The notes under the pieces are model-generated. The model worked only from the letters and a program-made list of their open reading frames with translations, did not search any database and was not told the origin of the DNA. 64,000 bases of DNA from a virus. Where the stretch lies: positions 18,503-82,502 of the IMG/VR virus record IMGVR_UViG_3300012929_000018; one strand, given 5' to 3'. The position numbers and the translations under genes were made by a program. Below, piece after piece: positions 8,838 through 16,421 of this stretch (the stretch's first letter is position 1; each line of letters opens with the position of its first letter).

Positions 8838-10709
8838 ATGAAAAATTATGCAATCGATTACGAAACGTTCTACTCCAAGGAGTATTCCATCAAGGACCTT
8901 GGAAACTGGGCTTACGTCCACCACCCTGAGTTCGACGCTTACATGTTGGCGGTCTCATGTGAAGAAGGAGACTGGGTGGGCAGGCCATCGGATTTCAATT
9001 GGGAACTTCTCAGAGGCCAACGTGCAATCGCTCATAATGCCGGATTCGAACACGCAGTAACCACCCGGCTCATCGAGCTTGGAATTATCCCTTACGTGGA
9101 GTTCGGCGACTTCGTCGACACCGCGGACCTTGCGGCCTACCTCGGCTTTCCGCGCAGCTTAGCGTCCGCCGCCAAAGGATTGCTAGGCGTGGCCGTCGAT
9201 AAGACCACCCGCGCGACCATGTGCGGCCAAAAGTGGGATGAGATGACGCCCGACTTCCAAGCCGAAGTAACCGCTTACGCTGGGGAAGACTCCCACCTTG
9301 AGCTTCGGCTCTGGAATGAACACGGCCACCGCTGGCCGGAAAACGAACAACTAATTTCAAAACTCACTCGCGAGATGTGTTGGCGCGGGCTACCTATTAG
9401 CATACCGCGTATTGAGGAAGGTATTGGAATACTCAGCGCCGCGTTGAACCGCACCCGCGATCGCATCCCGTGGATGAAACCGACGGGCAATCCGAAGATC
9501 GACAAGAAAAAGAGGCCAACCTCTCCCAAAGAGTTCAAAGCCGCCTGCCACAATGCAGGAATCGAGGCGCCTTCATCATTGGCGAAAACCAGTGAAGAAT
9601 TTGACGCATGGTTGAAAGAACATGGCGCGAACCTTCCGTGGGCCCGAGCGGTCGGCGAGATGCGCTCGCTCAACATGAAGTTGAAGAAACTCGAGACCAT
9701 GCGGACGCGCGCGAATGGCAGCATATTGCCATACTCGCTCAAATACTGTGGCGCCCATACTCTGCGCGACTCAGGTGACGCCGGTTTCAACCCGCAGAAC
9801 CTGGACCGATTGCCGATGTTCATTACGACCGAGAAGATCGTGACGGACGACACCGAGATTAAAGATTTCATGGTCATGCGCAAAGCAAATCAGATGCCCG
9901 CGGACGTGGGTGTGATCGACATGCGCGGCATGCTCGAAGCGCCAGAAGGAAAGATCTTCGGCGTCGTCGATTTGTCAGCGATTGAACCGTGCGTCATCGT
10001 TACCCTCGCAGGCGACTATGCGATGGTCGCGATGCTCAAGGCCGGAATGGACCCGTATGAGGCGCAGGCGCGCGCAGACGGCGAGTTCGGTGGCGAGGGC
10101 ACTCTCAAAGATTTCGACAAGGAAAACGGCACCCAACTTCGCCAATATAACAAGGTCAAAGTCCTTGGTTGCGGATACGGCGCTGGGCCTGAGAAGGTGC
10201 AGTTTATTGCAAAGACAATGGTCGGGCTCGATTTGGAGTTCAACGTCGTTGCGGCACTGGTCTCCAAATTTCGCTCGCGCGAGTTCATCCCGAACTTGTG
10301 GAAGCGGCTCGAATGGGATATGCGCCAATCCACCGGCGGCGATTATCAGATGGTTTTGCCAAGTGGCAGGGCTATGCTCTACCGCGACGTTAAGACGTGC
10401 GGGGGAATCACGGCGGTCATTCCGCGCAACGGCGTATTCATGCGCCTCGGATTCTGGGGCGGAACGCTAGCAGAGAACGCGACGCAGGCGGCAGCACGCG
10501 ACGTATTCATGGATCGAGTGATCGCCGTGAATGCCGAGAACTACGACATTCGCCTCCGAGTGCATGACGAAATCGTCACACTACTCGACGAGGAAGTGGC
10601 CGAATCAGATTTGAAAGTCATCACAAACATCATGGGAACCTCCCCGGCTTGGTGGCCTGAGCTACCGGTGCGCGCGGAAGGTCACCTCTGCAAGATTTAC
10701 CACAAATGA
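8838..10709 (+). CDS. polA: Family A DNA polymerase with 3'-5' exonuclease domain
   Basis: The 623-residue product has a DEDD exonuclease region (YAIDYETF with D7 and E9; AHNAGFE near residue 67; YAGEDSHLELRLW near 150) and a polymerase region. Motif A is VVDLSAIEPCV with D378, motif B is QYNKVKVLGCGYG, and motif C is RVHDEIV with H576-D577-E578. The chosen ATG puts the exonuclease strand at the very N-terminus; an upstream in-frame ATG at 8793 would add 15 residues. It is the replicative polymerase candidate. In motif A the usual Arg (IExR) is replaced by Cys, which is unusual for this family. Confidence 0.9.
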   Translation: MKNYAIDYETFYSKEYSIKDLGNWAYVHHPEFDAYMLAVSCEEGDWVGRPSDFNWELLRGQRAIAHNAGFEHAVTTRLIELGIIPYVEFGDFVDTADLAAYLGFPRSLASAAKGLLGVAVDKTTRATMCGQKWDEMTPDFQAEVTAYAGEDSHLELRLWNEHGHRWPENEQLISKLTREMCWRGLPISIPRIEEGIGILSAALNRTRDRIPWMKPTGNPKIDKKKRPTSPKEFKAACHNAGIEAPSSLAKTSEEFDAWLKEHGANLPWARAVGEMRSLNMKLKKLETMRTRANGSILPYSLKYCGAHTLRDSGDAGFNPQNLDRLPMFITTEKIVTDDTEIKDFMVMRKANQMPADVGVIDMRGMLEAPEGKIFGVVDLSAIEPCVIVTLAGDYAMVAMLKAGMDPYEAQARADGEFGGEGTLKDFDKENGTQLRQYNKVKVLGCGYGAGPEKVQFIAKTMVGLDLEFNVVAALVSKFRSREFIPNLWKRLEWDMRQSTGGDYQMVLPSGRAMLYRDVKTCGGITAVIPRNGVFMRLGFWGGTLAENATQAAARDVFMDRVIAVNAENYDIRLRVHDEIVTLLDEEVAESDLKVITNIMGTSPAWWPELPVRAEGHLCKIYHK

Positions 10710-10963
10710 TCTGTGACGTTATTAATGGCAGCTTCGAATTGGTCGGCGGAATCATGACTTGGTTCAACGTCCGGCGGCTGCTCAGAGACAAGAAGGTCCG
10801 CGGGGTCGACTGGCGCATCGCCGGATTCTGGTCCTCGTGGAGCATCTGGAACATCTTATACTACCCGCTGCTCAATCAGCCTATGTCGTGGTTGGCCGGG
10901 TTAGTGTTAGCAGTTGGAAACTTGGCGTGGCTTGGCCTCGCCTACATTTACAGAAACGCATAA
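10706..10963 (+). CDS. 85-aa small membrane protein
   Basis: Two hydrophobic segments (WRIAGFWSSWSIWNILYYPL and WLAGLVLAVGNLAWLGLAYI) flank a short hinge, so two transmembrane helices are likely. Similar small membrane proteins are common beside phage replication genes, and their function is unknown. It overlaps polA by four bases. Confidence 0.65.
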   Translation: MICDVINGSFELVGGIMTWFNVRRLLRDKKVRGVDWRIAGFWSSWSIWNILYYPLLNQPMSWLAGLVLAVGNLAWLGLAYIYRNA

Positions 10964-10964
10964 T

Positions 10965-11597
10965 ATGATCGAACAACCTGATATTGAAAAACCTCAAGAC
11001 TACTTGAAAGACCGGATTCCGGAGCCGGTTCTCGGCGGGTGGTTCACAACCTATTCCGGCAAGAAGTGGTATATCCTTGAGCCACGTCCGGAAGATGTAA
11101 ACATCAAAGACATTGCCCACGCGCTCTCGCTCATCTGCCGGTTTGGTGGGCATTCTCGAAATCACTACTCGGTAGGCGACCACTCAGTAATGTGCCGTAT
11201 TCGGGCAATCGAACTTTGGCCGACGGACTGGATGCTACAACTTCACATCCTTCTCCATGACGCCTCCGAAGCATACATCGGCGATATGGTTCGCCCGATG
11301 AAGGAAACAATGCCTGCTTTCAACGCTCTCGAAGACAAAACTCAGACCGCGATCTATATCGGGCTTGGGTTGCCAAAACCGACTGACGCTGAATATACTA
11401 AGATCAAGCGAGTCGACAACGAGCTTCTCATGGCCGAGCGCCGGGATATTATCAACAACGGCGGTCACGAATGGAACATTCCAGCCGAAGCATGGGATTT
11501 TCCGATTGGGTCTATGACTCCTGAGCAGTCCGAAAGCGCCTTTCTAAAGATGTATGGATTCCTTCGCTGGGCAGTTGGCCAGTCCGCGTCTCGTTAG
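10965..11597 (+). CDS. HD-domain nucleotide phosphohydrolase (YfbR-like)
   Basis: In the 210-residue product, residues 60-105 show the metal-binding HD signature: NHYSVGDHSVMC, then LLHDASEAYIGDM, and later a conserved Asp region. This arrangement fits the HD superfamily of 5'-deoxynucleotidases, which hydrolyse dNMPs and balance the dNTP pool. The ATG chosen follows the stop of the preceding gene by one base; a longer frame from 10914 would overlap that gene. The stop codon lies in the first unit of a 14-bp tandem repeat. Confidence 0.75.
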   Translation: MIEQPDIEKPQDYLKDRIPEPVLGGWFTTYSGKKWYILEPRPEDVNIKDIAHALSLICRFGGHSRNHYSVGDHSVMCRIRAIELWPTDWMLQLHILLHDASEAYIGDMVRPMKETMPAFNALEDKTQTAIYIGLGLPKPTDAEYTKIKRVDNELLMAERRDIINNGGHEWNIPAEAWDFPIGSMTPEQSESAFLKMYGFLRWAVGQSASR

Positions 11598-11634
11598 CTC
11601 TAAGTAGTTAGCTCTGAGTCGTTAGCAATGAGTC
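11593..11634. repeat. Three tandem 14-bp repeats across a gene junction
   Basis: The units are GTTAGCTCTAAGTA, GTTAGCTCTGAGTC and GTTAGCAATGAGTC. The first contains the stop codon (TAG) of the HD gene and the third contains the ATG of the nuclease gene. Such a structure can arise by slippage and sets the intergenic distance. No function is evident. Confidence 0.85.
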
Positions 11635-12200
11635 ATCCACTTGAAGATCTATGGGGAGAGAGCGCGAGCACTATACTCGATGCCATTTACTCATCGGGTG
11701 GTTACACTCAGCGCAGCGTCCGTGGAGTATTAGGCGAGCATTTGTTTAAGCCAATCCTCGTCGCTACCATGCCCGAATGGATAGTTGCTAAGGGTGACGG
11801 CAAAGGTGCAGTCGATTATAGTCTATCGCGTGGAGACGAAGAGCTTTTTATTCAGTGCAAGGTAATGCGATCCCAGAAGGGCAAGCCGTTGTATAAGGAT
11901 GGCTGCCCTGTCGTCGAATGCCAGAAAACCAACGGCAAGGTTAAAGGCACCCGCACATACAAGCAAGACCAGTTCGATATATTAGCCGTTAGTTTGTGGC
12001 CTATCTCGCAGAAGTGGGATGATTGGGCCTATTGCTGTGCATACCATTTAGAACGCCAACCCCGCCGAGCGCATGAAATTAAACCCATGCAGTCGATTGA
12101 CCTGCCACATGGATTATGGTCGAAGGACCTTAGGGTTATAGTTAGCAGGGCTGCAGGGAAGCGGGCTGTCAGACAAACTCAGCGACTTTTCAAAATATGA
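11628..12200 (+). CDS. PD-(D/E)XK-type nuclease-like protein
   Basis: The 190-residue protein contains GKGAVDYSLSRGDEELFIQCKVM around residues 63-83: an Asp followed by a Q-x-K strand, the variant active site found in many restriction-type and resolvase nucleases (D...QxK). GYTQRSVRGVLGEHLFKP at the N-terminus resembles the conserved Glu-bearing helix of that fold. A host-DNA-degrading or recombination nuclease is possible; a restriction role is not supported because no partner methyltransferase is adjacent. Confidence 0.55.
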   Translation: MSHPLEDLWGESASTILDAIYSSGGYTQRSVRGVLGEHLFKPILVATMPEWIVAKGDGKGAVDYSLSRGDEELFIQCKVMRSQKGKPLYKDGCPVVECQKTNGKVKGTRTYKQDQFDILAVSLWPISQKWDDWAYCCAYHLERQPRRAHEIKPMQSIDLPHGLWSKDLRVIVSRAAGKRAVRQTQRLFKI

Positions 12201-12502
12201 CCAAAGCAACCGACCCAATCCTCCAAGGCATCCGCGACGAACTGGATTCGCTCGACGAACAAATTGTAAAGCTCCTCGTGAAGCGTCACGCGGTTGCGGC
12301 CAATTGTTTGAAGTGGAAGCACGACAACAACCTCCCGCTTCACGCGCCCGAGCGTGAGTGGAGAATCACTCAGCGTGCGATTAGACTTGCACATGAACTG
12401 GATTTCCAGGAAGATGACTTCATTAGAGCGATTTACTGGCTGATGCTGGCGAATCCGTTCAAAAAATATTATGCCCACCACTACTGGGTCGAAACAGCAT
12501 GA
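12197..12502 (+). CDS. Chorismate mutase type II-like (AroQ fold) protein
   Basis: The 101-residue product matches the AroQ pattern: IRDELDSLDEQIVKLLVKRHAVA, then K-W-K, then APEREWRI, at the spacing of the E. coli chorismate mutase domain. Arg in IRDEL, Arg in VKRH, Lys of KWK and Arg-Glu of PERE correspond to the substrate-binding residues. In the last helix the usual Ser/Gln positions appear as Asn and Lys, so activity is uncertain. Chorismate mutase converts chorismate to prephenate for Phe/Tyr synthesis. It is embedded by ATGA overlaps between a nuclease and a primase gene, where such an enzyme is unexpected. Confidence 0.65.
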   Translation: MTKATDPILQGIRDELDSLDEQIVKLLVKRHAVAANCLKWKHDNNLPLHAPEREWRITQRAIRLAHELDFQEDDFIRAIYWLMLANPFKKYYAHHYWVETA

Positions 12503-13341
12503 CCGAGAAGCTATTCCCACATAAGGACTGCCCGACCGCCGGAACTGGATGCCATTCGTGGCTCTATTACATGGCGCACAAGGTGAAAAAGCACGGCGTC
12601 TCAGACGAAGTGGCGATTCCTTATATCACCGAGCGTATGTCGCGCCCGCCTGCGCCGCCGATGGAAGTCGAGCACGCGCTGGATGCGGCCCGCGGTGACG
12701 CCGGAACCCGAGTTACCCAACGGTGGCCGTCCAAGAGCTTCAAGCTCGTCCAAGAGATTTTCAAGAAACGGATCCCCGACTGGAAGCCCTTGCCGATTGA
12801 CTGCGAAGAGGCAATAGACCGTTTGTTTCCCGGCAACCCACTTCTATGCGTCGGGCAAGCCTCATTCAATTTTTGCACCCGGCCCCGCGAAGCCCTGCGT
12901 GGTAAGCTAGGAATGCGCGCGCTCATTGTTCCCTCCCCGATGAGCGAGCGGTTCGGCTACACGCAGGCAGCGCGCCGGGAACTGGAACAGGGCAAGAAGT
13001 TCGTCAGAAAGAGCGAGCACTCGCTTGAAAACACCGGGCCGCGCCACTACCTTATCACCGAGTGGGATTGGGGGACGCCCGACAAACACATGCTCCTAAT
13101 CCGCTACCTCGCACAGTTCTGGCCTCTGGCTTGCGTCGTTCACAGCGGCGGCAAAAGCACGCACGGCTGGTGGGATGTGCGAAACATTGATGAACAGAAG
13201 GTTAAAGATTTTTTCATGTTGGCCGCCGAGTGTGGCGCCGACACACGACTATGGCTGCGAAGCCAGTTCTGCCGGATGCCGGGCGGAACCCGTGACAACG
13301 GCAAACGGCAGGAGATACTTTACATAAACCCAAAACTATGA
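12499..13341 (+). CDS. AEP-type primase-like protein
   Basis: The 280-residue protein has YLITEWDWGTP as a candidate motif I (E-x-D) and VVHSGGKSTHGWWDV as motif II (S-x-H), the layout of archaeo-eukaryotic primase catalytic domains. A basic N-terminal region with CPTAGTGCHSW could be a small helper element. It overlaps the helicase gene by four bases, consistent with a primase-helicase pair replacing the bifunctional T7-type protein. Confidence 0.65.
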   Translation: MTEKLFPHKDCPTAGTGCHSWLYYMAHKVKKHGVSDEVAIPYITERMSRPPAPPMEVEHALDAARGDAGTRVTQRWPSKSFKLVQEIFKKRIPDWKPLPIDCEEAIDRLFPGNPLLCVGQASFNFCTRPREALRGKLGMRALIVPSPMSERFGYTQAARRELEQGKKFVRKSEHSLENTGPRHYLITEWDWGTPDKHMLLIRYLAQFWPLACVVHSGGKSTHGWWDVRNIDEQKVKDFFMLAAECGADTRLWLRSQFCRMPGGTRDNGKRQEILYINPKL

Positions 13342-14765
13342 GCATTCTAGGAGACGACGATTCTCAAGATCAATTCGCGGCTGAGGGCGGATTTGCCCCC
13401 ATGACCGACAACCCAAAAGAGGCCAAAGCATCCAAGTCCGCCCAGAAGGAAGCGATGAAAGCGGAGCAGGACCAGCAAGCGCGCGAGGCTTTGCAAACGG
13501 CGCTTCGCGACCTACATATGCATTTCGACGGCGAGAAGTATTGGTCGAAGCTGGAAGATGGGCGATGGGTCTCCGACACGGCGGCGAATGCGGCCGCGAA
13601 TGTGCGGCAGGACTTCAACCTCTACAAACCGGACTACGTCGAGCAGGTGCTTCACCGGGTCCGTAAGAACAGCCGCATCGACGGCGTCTTCCCCTATATC
13701 CATAACAAGCAGGAGATTATGCGGGAAGAAGGCGGCACCTTCCTCAACATTTCCCGGCGGCAGGTCATTGCTCCCGCACTCGAGCCCGGCGAGTTCACGT
13801 GGCTGCAAACCTATTTCGACAACATCTTCGATCCAGCCCAGCCGATCCAACGCGATCTGTTTCTGGCCTGGTTCCAGCGGCTGTATAAGTCGTCCCTCGA
13901 AGGCAACCTGTTGGCTGGCCAAGCCGTGATTATCGCGGGGCCGACCGGCACAGGCAAGACGCTGATGAACTACAAGATCATCGGCGCGGCGCTGGGCGGC
14001 CATACAGATGCGGCCGAGTATCTGCTGGGCAAGACTGCGTTCAATAAGGAAGCGGCCGAGACCGCGGTGTGGTGCGTCGACGACAACCGCGGCGGCGCCA
14101 CATGGGAGAAGCACGACGAGTTCGCGAACGCCCTCAAACGTTACGTGGCCAACCCCAAGATTCCCTATCACCCGAAGTTCTGCGATGCCACAACCGTCAC
14201 ATGGCGGGGCCGAATCGTCGTCACCTGCAACTTGGACGAGAAGTCGCTTTCTATTCTGCCGGAACTGGACGACTCGATCGTCGACAAACTGCTGTGGTTC
14301 AAGACTTCATCATTCCGACCGGACTTCAAAGACGTGGAAGCCGTAATTGAACGTGAGCTTCCTTTCTTCCTGCGCTGGTTGATCGACTGGGCACCACCCG
14401 CCGACGTGATCAAAGGCGATGAGCGGTTCCGGATCCTGCCCTACCAGCACCCCGACTTGGTTGCCGCGGCCCGAACGGCCAGCGCCGACTATCAACTTTC
14501 TGAGATGCTCCGGATCGCGATCCACAAGTCGATCATCAACGACAAGAAAGAAGTCGAACGTTGGATGACGGCGTCGGAGATTCGCGAGTGCCTCGATATT
14601 GAGGGGCTGCGTGGGTCGCTCGCCAAATTTGCCAACAATCGGCTGGGTATCGCCCTGTCCAAATTGTCGGAAACCGAAGATACCAAGCACCTTGTCCGCG
14701 GCGTCCGCCGGATCAAAGGGTTCAAGCAGTACCTTCTGACCCTCGACAAGACCGCGTGGCTGTAG
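13338..14765 (+). CDS. Replicative SF3-like helicase
   Basis: The 475-residue product has an acidic Lys/Ala/Gln-rich N-terminus, then an ATPase core with Walker A IAGPTGTGKTLMN near residue 200, Walker B WCVDDNRG near 250, and the sensor region VVTCNLDEKSLSILPELDD, followed by a winged-helix-like C-terminal part. This order matches D5/DUF5906-type phage and plasmid replication helicases. It is the last gene of the replication operon and is followed by a long non-coding, repeat-rich stretch. Confidence 0.75.
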   Translation: MSILGDDDSQDQFAAEGGFAPMTDNPKEAKASKSAQKEAMKAEQDQQAREALQTALRDLHMHFDGEKYWSKLEDGRWVSDTAANAAANVRQDFNLYKPDYVEQVLHRVRKNSRIDGVFPYIHNKQEIMREEGGTFLNISRRQVIAPALEPGEFTWLQTYFDNIFDPAQPIQRDLFLAWFQRLYKSSLEGNLLAGQAVIIAGPTGTGKTLMNYKIIGAALGGHTDAAEYLLGKTAFNKEAAETAVWCVDDNRGGATWEKHDEFANALKRYVANPKIPYHPKFCDATTVTWRGRIVVTCNLDEKSLSILPELDDSIVDKLLWFKTSSFRPDFKDVEAVIERELPFFLRWLIDWAPPADVIKGDERFRILPYQHPDLVAAARTASADYQLSEMLRIAIHKSIINDKKEVERWMTASEIRECLDIEGLRGSLAKFANNRLGIALSKLSETEDTKHLVRGVRRIKGFKQYLLTLDKTAWL

Positions 14766-15260
14766 CCACCACCGAAAAGGGTAGTGGCTACCTTAACCAC
14801 CACCAAGCCCACTTTCGTCGCAAGTGCTTTTAACGAATGGCCTTACGTGTATTTTGGGCACAAAACAGTGGTGGTAGCCAAATTCAAACCCTTCCGGCCG
14901 GAAGCTTGATTTTGAGCATAATATGATTATTTTTTTTTTCCAATGGAAGAAATAAGAAATGCCACTACCCACTACCTAAATCGAGAAGCCCTGCAACCCT
15001 GCTACATTCTACGCAATACCTATGATAAACGTTACCAAATTACAGGGCTGCAGGGCTTTAGGGAAGTAGGTGCCTAAGCAGGCAGTTACTCAGGGTGTCA
15101 AAATGGCACACTTCTTATATTTGCTGTTCGCGAATATCGAATATGAGAGGATTTGTAAAGGTTTCCGACGCTTTTCTTGAAACACTGTGGAGTTGGTGTC
15201 CGAATGCGCCAGTTTCTTCCGAATCGCGCCATTAATCCCGCCATTGTGTCGCGATTGGAT
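14766..15260. other. Non-coding, repeat-rich segment; candidate replication origin
   Basis: No convincing gene lies here. The stretch opens with the hairpin TAGCCACCACC...GGGTAGTGGCTA and repeats related blocks (AACCACCACC, GTGGTGGTAGCC, GCCACTACCCACTACC). It then has an AT-rich part with a run of about eleven T near 14930-14940. A long inverted repeat follows, with arms at 14986-15001 and 15043-15058 (AAGCCCTGCAACCCTG against CAGGGCTGCAGGGCTT). Iteron-like repeats plus an AT-rich tract next to primase and helicase genes suggest an origin; the hairpins could instead terminate the operon. Confidence 0.4.
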
Positions 15261-15266
15261 GACGAG

Positions 15267-15339
15267 AGCCGGAGACAGGCTTCGAACCCGTGACCGTCGG
15301 TTTACAAAACCGCTGCTCTGCCGACTGAGCTACACCGGC
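15267..15339 (-). tRNA. tRNA-Thr (TGT)
   Basis: The minus strand folds into a normal cloverleaf: acceptor GCCGGTG with CTCCGGC (one T-T mismatch), D-arm GCTCAGTCGGCAGAGC, anticodon loop TTTGTAA giving TGT, and T-arm ACGGGTTCGAAGCCTGT. CCA is not encoded. It is the only minus-strand tRNA in the window. Confidence 0.9.
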
Positions 15340-15350
15340 TCTCGTCGCCC

Positions 15351-15497
15351 TTAGCCGCCCTTCGCGTCTTTGCTCGGGAGGATATATTTGATCACAGCCG
15401 CAATCGCTTGCCCCGCCTTGTGGAGAGGATTTGCTTACGCCGGAACCGCCGCGACCATACTCGCAGCCACTAAACCGATCGTGATAAGTTTCTTCAT
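15351..15497 (-). pseudogene. Small secreted-peptide frame interrupted by in-frame TAA
   Basis: The frame reads MKKLITIGLVAASMVAAVPA, then TAA, then ANPLHKAGQAIAAVIKY and 10 further residues ending KDAKGG before a TAA. The first half is a textbook signal peptide, and the stop sits exactly where a signal-peptidase AxA site would be. The second half is basic and amphipathic. Either the gene is broken by a point change, the base is an error, or the stop is read through. It directly precedes tRNA-Thr on the same strand. Confidence 0.45.
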
Positions 15498-15579
15498 GAG
15501 CAGCAGCCTACTCCCCGCCCGGCGCCGCGCAACTACTAATTTCTTGAAAAATAGTAATTGGGGCGTATGCTCCCGGCCT

Positions 15580-15735
15580 ATGGCAGCTATTGTAACCCGC
15601 CCTGTGTGGCAACTGCTTCTGGCGATCTACCTGATCCTCGTTTGCGTCAACGCCTTCGTCGGCCTTGGGTCCGCGGCAATTATTGTCCCGATCCTCGCCG
15701 GTCTCGCTGGCCTCCTGATGCTTGTTGGAAAGTAA
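15580..15735 (+). CDS. 51-aa small membrane protein
   Basis: After MAAIVTRPVWQ the product is almost wholly hydrophobic (LLLAIYLILVCVNAFVGLG, AIIVPILAGLAGLLMLVG), predicting two membrane helices. The frame is open further upstream, but the ATG here begins the recognisable protein. It is followed after three bases by a GTG-started gene. Function is unknown. Confidence 0.55.
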   Translation: MAAIVTRPVWQLLLAIYLILVCVNAFVGLGSAAIIVPILAGLAGLLMLVGK

Positions 15736-15738
15736 CCC

Positions 15739-16182
15739 GTGAAGCTCAAACTTATTTCTGAGGCCGGGCTCGGCTTAGCCCTGCTCTGCGCCCTCGTTGT
15801 AGTCCCGATTCTTCAACCGAAGCCCTATCGCCCGACTGGGCCGGACCCTGATGCCGACTCGCCTATTGTCATTTTACAGAGAATTGACGCAGACTCCGTG
15901 CAATGTAAGGCCAAGCCGACCTGTGTTTGGAAACGACACGGCGATGGGCACACTGCAACCTTTCATCTCGAACTTACTACCGTATGCCCGGCCGCTGGCG
16001 CCGACAAAACTTACGTTTCTCGCGAGGCTACCGTTGATGCGGCCAAGGACCAATCCGGTGAGGTTGGCGCGGCCCTTCTCGTGATGATGGCGAATGAAAT
16101 CGTCGCGGCGGCTGGGAAAGACGGATTCGAGATGACTCCTAAAGCCTTGCTGCAGAGTTGCAACATGGAAGAAGTGAAGTAA
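15739..16182 (+). CDS. Membrane-anchored or secreted hypothetical protein
   Basis: A GTG start three bases after the preceding stop gives 147 residues. ISEAGLGLALLCALVVVPIL is an N-terminal membrane segment, followed by a Pro-rich stretch and a domain with three Cys (QCKAKPTCVW, TVCPAAG). The polar part probably lies outside the inner membrane. I do not recognise a family. Confidence 0.5.
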   Translation: MKLKLISEAGLGLALLCALVVVPILQPKPYRPTGPDPDADSPIVILQRIDADSVQCKAKPTCVWKRHGDGHTATFHLELTTVCPAAGADKTYVSREATVDAAKDQSGEVGAALLVMMANEIVAAAGKDGFEMTPKALLQSCNMEEVK

Positions 16183-16190
16183 TATCCCTC

Positions 16191-16337
16191 ATGCCTGCTG
16201 AGAGCCAAGCCCAACGTGGATACCTGAATGCAAGATTCGGTCACGCATGGGTTAAGAAACATCATTTCGATAACAAGGGTGCTCTCCCCGCTCACGTCAA
16301 GCCAAAGCCGCGTAATCAACACGGCATCGGCCATTGA
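16191..16337 (+). CDS. 48-aa basic phage protein
   Basis: The product MPAESQAQRGYLNARFGHAW continues with VKKHHFDNKGALP and is rich in Lys, Arg and His. Small proteins of this style (MPAxSxAQ...HF..KG.LP) are common in phages near structural or lysis genes; their function is unknown. It ends three bases before tRNA-Pro. Confidence 0.6.
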   Translation: MPAESQAQRGYLNARFGHAWVKKHHFDNKGALPAHVKPKPRNQHGIGH

Positions 16338-16339
16338 CT

Positions 16340-16412
16340 AGGGCAGTAGCTTAGCGGCTAGAGCATCTGGTTTGGGGCCAGGGTGGCGTGAGTTCGAATC
16401 TCACTTGCCCTA
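16340..16412 (+). tRNA. tRNA-Pro (TGG)
   Basis: Acceptor AGGGCAG pairs with TTGCCCT (one G-T), the D-arm is GCTTAGCGGCTAGAGC, the anticodon loop TTTGGGG gives TGG, and the T-arm is GTGAGTTCGAATCTCAC. CCA is not encoded. It lies between a small plus-strand gene and the convergent glycosyltransferase. Confidence 0.92.
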
Positions 16413-16421
16413 GTCAGCGGC

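Noticed and set aside
11628-12200. Restriction-modification system with the DNA methyltransferase at 39307
   Set aside because: The two genes are 27 kb apart in different blocks; there is no direct evidence that they work as a pair.
15411-15497. Alternative genetic code (TAA as sense) suggested by the split signal peptide
   Set aside because: TAA ends many clear genes here, including the helicase-nuclease and lysis genes, so reassignment is not supported.
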